Shown here: positions 1-7,565 of the stretch, one piece after another
Position numbering within the stretch: position 1 is the first letter of the stretch
How the letters are laid out: each line of letters begins with the position of its first letter
Assembly: GCA_019634575.1 (NCBI GenBank)
Contig: JAHCAY010000001.1
Coordinates: forward strand, 868,001 to 932,000
Source of the DNA: Candidatus Didemnitutus sp.
GTDB lineage: Bacteria > Verrucomicrobiota > Verrucomicrobiia > Opitutales > Opitutaceae
Direction: 5' to 3'
DNA: 64,000 nucleotides
Made by a program: the position numbers and the translations under genes
The notes under the pieces: model-generated
What the model saw: only the letters and a program-made list of their open reading frames with translations
What the model was told of the DNA's origin: nothing
Databases searched by the model: none

Positions 1-935
1 CGCCCGTCTACTTCGGCAGCGCCGTGAACAATTTCGGCATCGAACTCCTCCTGAACGGATTCCTCAAAGACTCCGTCCCGCCCGCGCCGCGTCGCGCGAT
101 GACCGTGAGCGGCGTCGGACTCGAAGAGATCGCCAAAGCCGCGTCCGAACCGAAAACGGAAGAGAACTCGCGCGTCATCCCCGTCGATTATCCGAAGTTC
201 TCCGGCTTCATCTTCAAGATTCAGGCGAACATGGACCCGAAGCACCGCGACCGCATCGCGTTCCTGCGCGTGTGCACCGGGAAGTTCGAGCGCGACATGG
301 TCGTCACGCACCAGCGCACCGGCAAACAAGTCCGCCTCTCCTCCTCGCACAAGCTCTTCGGCCAGGAGCGCGAGACCGTCGACGAAGCTTGGCCGGGCGA
401 CGTCATCGGCATCGTCGGCCACGACGCCTTCGGCATCGGTGACACGCTGACCGAGGACCGCACGATTCTCTTCAACGAAATCCCGCGCTTCCCGCCCGAG
501 GTCTTCACCTACATCTCGAACCCGACCGCCGGCGACGCTAAGAAATACCGCGCCGGCCTCGAGCAACTTCTCCAGGAAGGCGTCGTCCAATCCTTCACCG
601 CGAAAAACGCGCCCCCCGGCGCCACGCTCCTCGCCGCCGTCGGCCCGCTGCAATTCGAAGTCGTGCAATGGCGCCTCCAGAGCGAATACAACGCCGAGTC
701 GCGCCTCTCGCCGACGCCGTGGACCGTCCTCAAATGGGTCGTGATCCCCGAAACGATGCGCGGCCCGAAAGGCTTCGACAGCTCGCGCATCGTCGTCGCC
801 ACCGGCGTCAGCTTCGGCGCCGACAAATTCGAGAATCCCGTCGTCCTTTTCCCGAACGACTGGACCGCGCGCTACTTCGTCGAGAAAAACCCCGAGTTGA
901 AGTTGCTCGATTTGCCGCCCGAACAGGGCGCGTAG
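1..935 (+). CDS. prfC: Peptide chain release factor 3, C-terminal part (5' end outside window)
   Basis: Translational GTPase that recycles RF1/RF2 from the ribosome after termination. The open frame runs in from base 3 without a start, so the GTPase domain lies upstream of the window. What is visible is the domain II and III region: PVYFGSAVNNFGI near the start, a beta-barrel segment around residues 70-150, and the RF3-typical block LLAAVGPLQFEVVQWRL near residue 205, which separates RF3 from EF-G. It ends with a TAG at 933. A degenerate copy of bases 634-720 lies at 3515-3601. Identification is confident from these blocks; only completeness is unknown. Confidence 0.93.
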   Translation, partial: PVYFGSAVNNFGIELLLNGFLKDSVPPAPRRAMTVSGVGLEEIAKAASEPKTEENSRVIPVDYPKFSGFIFKIQANMDPKHRDRIAFLRVCTGKFERDMVVTHQRTGKQVRLSSSHKLFGQERETVDEAWPGDVIGIVGHDAFGIGDTLTEDRTILFNEIPRFPPEVFTYISNPTAGDAKKYRAGLEQLLQEGVVQSFTAKNAPPGATLLAAVGPLQFEVVQWRLQSEYNAESRLSPTPWTVLKWVVIPETMRGPKGFDSSRIVVATGVSFGADKFENPVVLFPNDWTARYFVEKNPELKLLDLPPEQGA

Positions 936-1000
936 ACTCCACCGAGTGTCGGTCGGCACCGCTCGCCCTTGAGCGGAAGTTAAAAAAAATTAGCGCGACC

Positions 1001-1027
1001 TAAAGCCGCGTGAATCGCGGACGATCA
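1001..1027 (+). promoter_or_regulatory. Candidate sigma-28 (FliA) promoter of the flagellin gene
   Basis: TAAAGCCG at 1001-1008, then exactly 11 bases, then GACGATCA at 1020-1027. The known sigma-28 consensus is TAAAGTTT-N11-GCCGATAA, so the match is 5/8 and 6/8 with ideal spacing. It lies about 80 bases before the flagellin start, where such a promoter is expected. Inference from consensus only. Confidence 0.45.
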
Positions 1028-1108
1028 TTTTCCCGTCGCTAAGTTGCACGAGTGACTCCGCGCGGCACGGATGCCGCATCCACGCTCACCCTCGGATCAA
1101 GGAAGTCC

Positions 1109-2359
1109 ATGTCAGTCGTGATCAACACGAACTATGCTGCAACGCTGGCCGCGAACAATCTCTCGGCCGCATCCACCTCGTTGCAGCGCAGCCTCAATCG
1201 CCTTTCCAGCGGTTCGAAGATCGTCAATCCGCAGGACGACGCCGCCGGCCTCGCCGTGTCCATGAAACTGGCCGCCACCGCCCGGCGCCAGAACGCCGCC
1301 TCCGCCAACATCGGCAACGCCGTCTCCTTCCTCCAGACGCAGGACGGCGCCCTCCAAGTCGCCGGCAAAGTCCTCAGCCGCATCAGCGAACTCAAGACGC
1401 TCTACACCGACCCCACCAAAAACAGCGACGACCTCGCGAACTATCAGTCGGAGTTCAGCGAACTGCAGACGCAACTCACCTCGCTGGGCAACGAGACCTT
1501 CAACGGGGTGGACCTCTTCGGATCGACCGGACTCACCGTGGGAGTGACCGCCGATGGCAGCAGCGGCTCCACCGTGAGCTTCGGCGCCGCCGCCCTCATG
1601 GGCACCGCCGCAACTCCGACCTTTTCGGACAATTTCGCCGACCTGAGCAACTGGCCCACCCAAATAGGATCGCCCTCGGTCGCCGCTAATGTGCTGTCGC
1701 TCGGCAACAGTGCAGGCATCGGCTCGTCGCAGAGCTTCAGCGGCGCCCTCGAAGTCTCCTTCACCGTCCAACTCAGTGGAGCCGGGTCGCAGGTTCAGCT
1801 CGGTTATCTCGGCGGCGGCGTGGCGAGCGATCTGAGCTACGGCGCCCTCATCAACGACACTTCTGCGCACTCGGTCCGCATCGTGTTCGACGGTTCCGGC
1901 AGCGCCTCCACTTATCTCGACGGCTCAGGCTCGGTCGCGCAAACCATGTCCGGCCTGACCGACAATACCGGCCTCGTCCTGCAAAACACCTCCGGCGGCA
2001 CCGGCAAGGTCAGCAATTTCGCCGTCACGACCGGCGCCAGCACGGCGAGCGAGACCTCCACCGTGGCGACCGCGACCGATCTCGGCACGCTCGACCTCGC
2101 GGACGTCACCGACGCGATCCAGCAGGTCGCCACGCTCCGCGCCACCAACGGTTCGGAGCAGTCGCGCTTCCAATTCGCCGACGAGGTCCTGCGCGTCAAT
2201 AAAGCCAACATCGAGGCCGCCAACAGCCGCCTCAGCGACGTCGACGTCGCCGAGGAATCCACAACGCTCGCCCGCTACAATATTCTGGTGCAGTCCGGCA
2301 CGGCCATGCTGTCGCAAGCCAACCAGTCCGCGCAGATGGCGCTGAAGTTGCTCGGCTAA
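1109..2359 (+). CDS. Flagellin with a lectin-like insert in the variable region
   Basis: Main filament protein of the bacterial flagellum, 416 residues. The N-terminus (MSVVINTNYAATLAANNL, then LNRLSSGSKIVNPQDDAAGL) and the C-terminus (SRLSDVDVAEESTTLARYNI to ALKLLG) are classic D0/D1 flagellin ends. I chose ATG 1109 over an upstream in-frame codon at 1052 because it gives the canonical N-terminus and has AAGGAAG at 1099-1105, one of the few good ribosome binding sites here. Residues about 171-306 are not normal flagellin: FSDNFADLSNW, repeated beta-strand patterns and VRIVFDGSGSASTYLDG look like a LamG/concanavalin A-like jelly roll. No other flagellar genes are in the window. Confidence 0.93.
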   Translation: MSVVINTNYAATLAANNLSAASTSLQRSLNRLSSGSKIVNPQDDAAGLAVSMKLAATARRQNAASANIGNAVSFLQTQDGALQVAGKVLSRISELKTLYTDPTKNSDDLANYQSEFSELQTQLTSLGNETFNGVDLFGSTGLTVGVTADGSSGSTVSFGAAALMGTAATPTFSDNFADLSNWPTQIGSPSVAANVLSLGNSAGIGSSQSFSGALEVSFTVQLSGAGSQVQLGYLGGGVASDLSYGALINDTSAHSVRIVFDGSGSASTYLDGSGSVAQTMSGLTDNTGLVLQNTSGGTGKVSNFAVTTGASTASETSTVATATDLGTLDLADVTDAIQQVATLRATNGSEQSRFQFADEVLRVNKANIEAANSRLSDVDVAEESTTLARYNILVQSGTAMLSQANQSAQMALKLLG

Positions 2360-2448
2360 GCGCGGTATCCGGGTTGCCGGGCGAATCGAACATTGAAGCA
2401 GGCGTCTTCACGCGCAATTTTCGGCGCGGGCCGTTCCGCACGTTCACC

Positions 2449-3471
2449 ATGCGCCTCCCTCGCCTCCTTGTCACCGGTCTGAGCGCCCTCGCCCTCGCCG
2501 GCCTCAGCCACGCGACCGACTTCATCTGGCCCGGTCACGGCACGATTCATTTCGATGTGCCCGACTCGTGGAGGATGGTCGGCAAACAAGCCGAGGAAAT
2601 CGGTTACGCCTTCAATGCGAAGCCGAAATCCGGCGCCGCGGCCAAGCTCCAGATTACGCTCGCGGCCAAGCGAGGCATGAAGCCCACGGATGCCGCCGAA
2701 TTGCCGCAGCTCCTCCAACGCGTCGCGCAGAGCTATCTCTCCGGATCGGTGGAGAAAAAATTCACCCCTGTGCCGCTGCCGCTGACCCAAGGCGTCGGCT
2801 ACTACGTCCACCTCACGGATCGCTCGCTCGTGGGCAAACCGCCCCAGCCCGGCAACTTCAAGGCGATGCGCAACGCCGTCGCCGCCCTCGATCCGCGCGC
2901 GCTCGTCGTCATCACGCTCCAATTCGACGACCCCGACGGCAGCGAACTCAGCGACATGATGGCGATGGTGCGCAGCATGCGTTTCGATCGCGACGAGTCC
3001 GTGCGCGCGGCCGAGCCTGTCGCACGCACCGGTCCATTCGAATTTACGGTGCCGCAAAGCAAACTTCTGCTGCGGATCTCGGATGCGCAGATGATCGAAG
3101 ACAGCGCCGACTCCAAACCCAACTACTTCAAACTCTCCGACCGCACCGTTTCCCGCATCGCCAGCGGTTGGTTCGAGCCAGCGGAACGTTACGACGGCCT
3201 GAAAGAATTCTGGCACGGCGAATCTGCCGCGCTCACAAAAAACGGCTTCAAGCCCCAAGGCGTGGAGTTCGCCCAGCTCGCCGGCTGGGAAGTCATCTTC
3301 TACCACCAGACGCTCTCACCCGGCACCCGCATGTGCCACCTTCGCGCCGAGCTGACCCGCGCCGGCACGTGGATCGATCTCCACCTTTCCGCCACCGGCT
3401 CGGAGCCCATCTCCGCCCTGCGCCAGCGCCTCACTTCGCTCCTTTCCTCCGTGGAGATCGCCGAAAAATAA
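2449..3471 (+). CDS. Secreted protein of unknown function
   Basis: 340 residues, no family recognised. ATG 2449 opens a clear signal peptide (MRLPRLLVTGLSALALAGLSHA, cleavage expected near residue 23); the open frame extends upstream to 2374 but that would bury the signal. The mature part contains two stretches with similar openings, FDVPDSW near residue 34 and FTVPQSK near 200, which may be two related beta-rich halves. The C-terminus (WIDLHLSATGSEPISALRQR) recurs as a fragment at 13674-13772, upstream of an alpha/beta hydrolase, so a paralogue of this gene once stood there. It follows the flagellin gene by 89 bases in the same direction; a functional link is not shown. Confidence 0.75.
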   Translation: MRLPRLLVTGLSALALAGLSHATDFIWPGHGTIHFDVPDSWRMVGKQAEEIGYAFNAKPKSGAAAKLQITLAAKRGMKPTDAAELPQLLQRVAQSYLSGSVEKKFTPVPLPLTQGVGYYVHLTDRSLVGKPPQPGNFKAMRNAVAALDPRALVVITLQFDDPDGSELSDMMAMVRSMRFDRDESVRAAEPVARTGPFEFTVPQSKLLLRISDAQMIEDSADSKPNYFKLSDRTVSRIASGWFEPAERYDGLKEFWHGESAALTKNGFKPQGVEFAQLAGWEVIFYHQTLSPGTRMCHLRAELTRAGTWIDLHLSATGSEPISALRQRLTSLLSSVEIAEK

Positions 3472-3508
3472 AAGCCCTCTCCCTCGCCCTCCTCTCCGTC
3501 AACCCGAC
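3368..3508 (+). repeat. Duplicated junction, copy 1 (matches 13674-13822)
   Basis: The last 34 codons of the secreted-protein gene plus about 37 bases after its stop match 13674-13822 almost base for base, with an 8-base gap just after the stop. The downstream part (CTCGCCCTCCTCTCCGTC and flanks) corresponds to the signal-peptide codons of the alpha/beta hydrolase in copy 2. Here that hydrolase is missing, so only its first codons survive as a remnant. Confidence 0.85.
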
Positions 3509-3809
3509 GCCGAGCGCCACCGTCGGCCCGCTGCAATTCAAAGCCGTCCAGTGGCGCCTCCAGAGCGAATACAGCGCCGAGTCGCGCCGCGCGCCGACAC
3601 CATGCGCAGCCGCGACGCACCGCGGTGCCGCGGCATCTCGCCACGATTGCACCGCCACCGGACGAGCCAGGCGACTTGCGATCGACCGTTCGCGCCGCTC
3701 CATGCGACGAGGCGCACAGAGCGATGATTGCTCCGTCGCGCCGCCTGGATGATTTGCGGGGTGCTCGAATCCCCCTCGCGCGCCGCGCGAGTTGAACCCC
3801 CAACTCCTC
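3472..3809. other. Gene-free stretch built from gene fragments
   Basis: No gene is evident. The first about 37 bases are the hydrolase-like remnant, followed directly by the prfC-like fragment (3515-3601). About 200 GC-rich bases follow in which I recognise nothing, up to the TonB receptor start. Confidence 0.7.
3515..3601 (+). pseudogene. Fragment of prfC (matches 634-720)
   Basis: About 87 bases aligning with the prfC 3' region at high identity. The encoded peptide TVGPLQFKAVQWRLQSEYSA parallels AVGPLQFEVVQWRLQSEYNA of the intact gene. There is no start and no remaining RF3 domain, so it is a relic of a duplication or recombination. The reading frame has survived without a stop in the fragment. 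Confidence 0.85.
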
Positions 3810-6116
3810 ATGAAGAATACCCTCACCGCCTCACGCGCGCTCCTCGCCGCTGCATTGGCTGCCCCTGTGTTCGCGCAAACGAGCGTGCCCACCGTCCCCC
3901 CGACCGAAGAGACATTCGTGCTCTCGCCGTTCGAGGTTTCCACACGGGCGCCCGGCCGCTACCAGGCCGACGAGTCCGCCTCCGGCGGCCGTATTCGCAC
4001 CAGCGTCATGGACACGCCCGCCACCGTCGCCGTGCTCCCGCGCGACTTCATCGAAGACGTCGGCGCGCTCCGCGTGCTCGACGCCGCCAAATACGTCGCC
4101 GGCGTTTCCGAAGCCACCATCCCCAACGCGCTCGATCGTGTGAACATCCGCGGCTTCCAATCCGACGGCCGCCGCGTCGACGGCTTTTCATGGACCGACC
4201 AGGCCAACTACGACACCGCTGGCATCGAGCGCATGGAAGTCATCAAAGGCCCCGACGCGCTCCTCCAACCGACCGGCGTCCCCGGCGGCACGATCAACCT
4301 CGTCACGAAGCGCCCGCAATTCCACCACGCCGACTCGATCACCGTGCAGGCCGGACAATACGATGCGAACCGGGTCGAACTCGATTCCACCGGGCCGCTC
4401 GGCCAGGCCCAGAATTTCGCCTATCGCTTGGTGACGGCCTATCATGACAGCGACGGCTACGTCGCGCGCACATCCCGGAAATCGTTTTTCCTCGCGCCGT
4501 CCCTCACCTGGCGCATCGCCAGAAATGCGCAGCTCACCCTCCGCTACGAATACTACAACTTCAAGTCGTCCAACCTCGAGGGCATCCCCGTCGATCCCTC
4601 CATCGGCACCAACACCGGCTTCAAGGTCCTGCCCGGCCTTCCGCTCGATTTCTCTCCCGCCTTGTCGGACGACTACTCCTACCGGCACATCGAATCCCAC
4701 ACCGGCACGATGCTGTTCACCTCGACCATCACCGACAATCTCTCCGTCCGCGTCGCCGCTCGTGTTTCCGAAGACAACACGCCTGACACCGGCTACGTCT
4801 GGGGACCGAACACGCAAGGCGGCAGTCGCAACCCGCTCACCGGTCTGTGGGAAGGCGGCCTGATCTACGCCACCACCGCGCCTTACGCCACCACCGCAGC
4901 GCCCGCCCTCAGCACCACCTACAACCACACCGGCACCAGCTCCGACCAGCATCTCCGCTATCGCGATTTCCAAAACGACTGGGTCTACCTCGCCAAAGCC
5001 AGCTGGGTCGACAGCACCACGATGGCCGGCTTCGCCTACGGCTTCGAGCACCAGAATCAGGACTCCCGCAACTGGACGGCCCAGCCCTTCAGCATCACGA
5101 ACTTCGTCGTCAATACCACCGCACCCACGCCCGCCGCATCCCTCAGCAGCGCGCGCCGCCGCGAACTCGAACGCACCCAGTTCTATCTGACCGAGAAGGC
5201 CGAGTTTCTCCAAAAGCGGATCATCGCCTCCGCCGGCGTCGCGAATCTTTCCTACAGCGGCTATTTCGGCTCCAAAGTCTCGACCGCCGCCCAAACGGGC
5301 ATCGCGGGTCGCATGTATCCGGGCTCCGGCAACGAAACCACGTTCAACTACGGCGTCGTCGCCAAACCGCTCCCGAACATCTCCCTCTATTTCGGCCATT
5401 CGGAGAGCGCCGTTCCCACCACCAACTTCCAATCCGTCGCCGATCGCCTCGCGCTCGACGGCCGCGACATCAGCTTCTCCGTCGGCAAGCAGGACGAATT
5501 CGGCGTCAAAGCCCAGTTCCTCGAAAACCGCCTCACCTTCTCGGTCGCCCACTACAAGATCAACCAGACGAACTACTCCATCGCCAATCCCGCCAACCTC
5601 ACCAGCCCACCGCCCACCACTCTCCTCCCGGCTCTGCTCGTCGACCGCATCGCCAAGGGCTGGGAATACCAGATCTTCGCCAGCCTCACGAAAAATCTGT
5701 CGTTCGTCGCCAACTACAACGACAGCACCAATCGCGACCCCAACGGCGTCCCCTTCCGCGGCGCCGCCGAGAAATCCGCCTCCGCCTTCATCCACTACCG
5801 TTTCAAGGGCGGCACGCTCGACGGCCTCGCCGCCGGCCTCGGCGCCAACTACCTCGGCAAACGCGCCGGCGACCAAGCCTCCGGACTCACTTCCGCCTCC
5901 ACCGACACCGTCATCATTCCCAACCAGCCCTCCTTCTACCTGCCCGCGCGCACTCTGACCGACGCCAACCTCAGTTACACCCGCGGCAAGGTCACCTACC
6001 GCCTCGCGGTGAACAACCTCTTCGACAAGGTAGACTACGCCGCCAGCCAGACCCGCTTCCTCGTCTACATCGGCAATCCGCGCAGCGTCACCGGCTCTGT
6101 GACCTGGAAATTCTAG
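3810..6116 (+). CDS. TonB-dependent outer-membrane receptor (siderophore-receptor type)
   Basis: 768-residue outer-membrane import barrel energised by TonB. ATG 3810 begins a signal peptide (MKNTLTASRALLAAALAAPV, cleaved after FAQ). The N-terminal FVLSPFEVST segment is the short motif common in Opitutaceae receptors. The plug domain spans about residues 55-165 (DTPATVAVLPRDFIEDVG, then RVNIRGFQSDGRRVDGF, IERMEVIKGPDALLQPTG and GGTINLVTKRP). The barrel ends with NLFDKVDYAASQ and the terminal aromatic VTWKF. The plug resembles ferric-siderophore receptors, but the neighbouring transporter and glycoside hydrolases make a glycan ligand equally possible. A hairpin at 6178-6212 follows. Confidence 0.9.
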   Translation: MKNTLTASRALLAAALAAPVFAQTSVPTVPPTEETFVLSPFEVSTRAPGRYQADESASGGRIRTSVMDTPATVAVLPRDFIEDVGALRVLDAAKYVAGVSEATIPNALDRVNIRGFQSDGRRVDGFSWTDQANYDTAGIERMEVIKGPDALLQPTGVPGGTINLVTKRPQFHHADSITVQAGQYDANRVELDSTGPLGQAQNFAYRLVTAYHDSDGYVARTSRKSFFLAPSLTWRIARNAQLTLRYEYYNFKSSNLEGIPVDPSIGTNTGFKVLPGLPLDFSPALSDDYSYRHIESHTGTMLFTSTITDNLSVRVAARVSEDNTPDTGYVWGPNTQGGSRNPLTGLWEGGLIYATTAPYATTAAPALSTTYNHTGTSSDQHLRYRDFQNDWVYLAKASWVDSTTMAGFAYGFEHQNQDSRNWTAQPFSITNFVVNTTAPTPAASLSSARRRELERTQFYLTEKAEFLQKRIIASAGVANLSYSGYFGSKVSTAAQTGIAGRMYPGSGNETTFNYGVVAKPLPNISLYFGHSESAVPTTNFQSVADRLALDGRDISFSVGKQDEFGVKAQFLENRLTFSVAHYKINQTNYSIANPANLTSPPPTTLLPALLVDRIAKGWEYQIFASLTKNLSFVANYNDSTNRDPNGVPFRGAAEKSASAFIHYRFKGGTLDGLAAGLGANYLGKRAGDQASGLTSASTDTVIIPNQPSFYLPARTLTDANLSYTRGKVTYRLAVNNLFDKVDYAASQTRFLVYIGNPRSVTGSVTWKF

Positions 6117-6177
6117 GCTCGGCGGTGAACCCGGGGGCCACGCCTCCACTCACCGCTTTACTCTACCACGCCCTTGC

Positions 6178-6212
6178 GGGACCGTCGTCGTGCAACCGGC
6201 GACGGTCCCTTT
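6178..6212 (+). terminator. Intrinsic terminator after the TonB receptor
   Basis: GGGACCGTCG (6178-6187) pairs perfectly with CGACGGTCCC (6200-6209) across a 12-base loop, followed by TTT. It lies 61 bases after the receptor stop and before the MFS gene. The short T tract makes it a weak or Rho-assisted terminator. Confidence 0.6.
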
Positions 6213-6286
6213 GACCTTCCGCTCCCTTTCTCTCGCGCCCCCAGGTCCACGCTCACACCCGGCTGACGGAAGCGCCCCACCGCTCG

Positions 6287-7552
6287 ATGTCGCACGCGCC
6301 CATTCCCCTCCGCTCCACTCCCCGCGCCGCGTGGGGCCTCCTCGCGCTGCTCGGCCTCATCTTCGCGCTCTTCGCCGGCGACCGCGCCATCCTCGGCATC
6401 CTCAAGACCACGCTCGCCACCGAGCTCGGCCTCTCGAACTCCGGTTACTCGCTCCTCGTGACCGCGTTCATGGTGCCCTACACGGCGATGTATTTCTTCG
6501 TCGGCGGCGCTATCGACCGCTTCGGCGCCGGCCGCCTGCTGCTCCTCTGCACGCTCGGCATGTCCGCCGCCACCGTGCTCGCCGGCACCGCCCACGGCCT
6601 CGGGCAACTCTTCGCGTCCCGCCTCCTGCTCGGTCTTGCCGAGGCCGGCGTCGTGCCCGCCATCACACTCGCCATCTTCACTTGGTTCCCCTCCGCCCGC
6701 CGCGCCGTCGCCTACTCGCTGGCCAACACCGTTCAGCAGACCGCCTACATTCTCAGCCCGCCGTTCGTCGCCTTCGTCGCCCTCACGCTCGGCTGGCGCT
6801 GGTCGTTCCTCATCCCCGGTCTCGCCGGTTTCACCATCGCGCTCGCCTGGTGGCTCGGTCAACGCGCCGCCGGCACACCGCCGCCGCCCGAAGCCGAAGC
6901 CGGTCCCACGACCGCGGACCATCTCGGTCTCCTCGGACGGTTGCGGCAACTCTGGGCCCTGCCCGCCGTGCGCATCCTCATCCTCGCCCGCATCATCTCG
7001 GACCCGTTCTGGTTCTTTTTCCAATACTGGCAGACCCCCTTTCTTCAGGAACGTGTCGGCCTCAGCCTCGCCCGCGTCGGCCAGCTTACTTGGATTCCGC
7101 CCCTGATCTACATGGGCGCGGCCCTGTTGCTCAGCACATTCTCCGACCGGCTCGTCGCCCGCGGCTGGCCCGCGCCGCGCGCGCGTCTGATGCTTATTCT
7201 CGCGGCCACTGCCCTCGCCCCGGCGGCCTTCGCCCTGCCGCTCGTCCGCGGTGAGTTCCCCGCCCTCGCCCTCGTCACCGCCGTCTGGGTCATGTGCGCC
7301 ACGTGGCTCAACATGAGTTCCGTCTTCATGGGTGCGCTCGTGCCGCGCCACTCGCTTGCCTCCGCCATCGCCATCATGAGCGCACTGGGCGGCTGCACCT
7401 CGATCGCCTTCAACGCCGTCGTCGGCACGATCATCGACCGCTTCGGCTACGACGTGCCTTTCTACTTCGGTGCCTGCCTCCACCCGCTCGCCGCCGGCCT
7501 GCTTGCCTGGCATTTCCGGCGCGCCGCACGGGCGCGCCCCGTCACCGCCTGA
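6287..7552 (+). CDS. MFS transporter, probable hexuronate/organic anion porter
   Basis: 421-residue inner-membrane symporter of the major facilitator superfamily with about 12 hydrophobic helices. Diagnostic points are the loop 2-3 motif GGAIDRFGAGRLL (usual GxxxDRxGxR), ASRLLLGLAEAGVVPAITLA in helix 4, typical of the anion:cation symporter group that includes ExuT, and FSDRLVARGWP in the middle loop. The polygalacturonase-type gene starts 13 bases downstream, so the substrate is plausibly a uronate or short oligouronide (inference). No Shine-Dalgarno is visible. Confidence 0.85.
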   Translation: MSHAPIPLRSTPRAAWGLLALLGLIFALFAGDRAILGILKTTLATELGLSNSGYSLLVTAFMVPYTAMYFFVGGAIDRFGAGRLLLLCTLGMSAATVLAGTAHGLGQLFASRLLLGLAEAGVVPAITLAIFTWFPSARRAVAYSLANTVQQTAYILSPPFVAFVALTLGWRWSFLIPGLAGFTIALAWWLGQRAAGTPPPPEAEAGPTTADHLGLLGRLRQLWALPAVRILILARIISDPFWFFFQYWQTPFLQERVGLSLARVGQLTWIPPLIYMGAALLLSTFSDRLVARGWPAPRARLMLILAATALAPAAFALPLVRGEFPALALVTAVWVMCATWLNMSSVFMGALVPRHSLASAIAIMSALGGCTSIAFNAVVGTIIDRFGYDVPFYFGACLHPLAAGLLAWHFRRAARARPVTA

Positions 7553-7565
7553 CCCGTTTCTCCAC

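Noticed and set aside
1001..1108. Sigma-54 promoter for flagellin
   Set aside because: No GG-N10-GC pair at the right spacing near the start; the sigma-28-like match is better.
4188..6149. A 653-codon open frame on the minus strand opposite the TonB receptor
   Set aside because: It is a shadow of GC-rich codon structure; the protein is Gly/Val/Glu-biased with no family motif, while the plus strand encodes a complete receptor.
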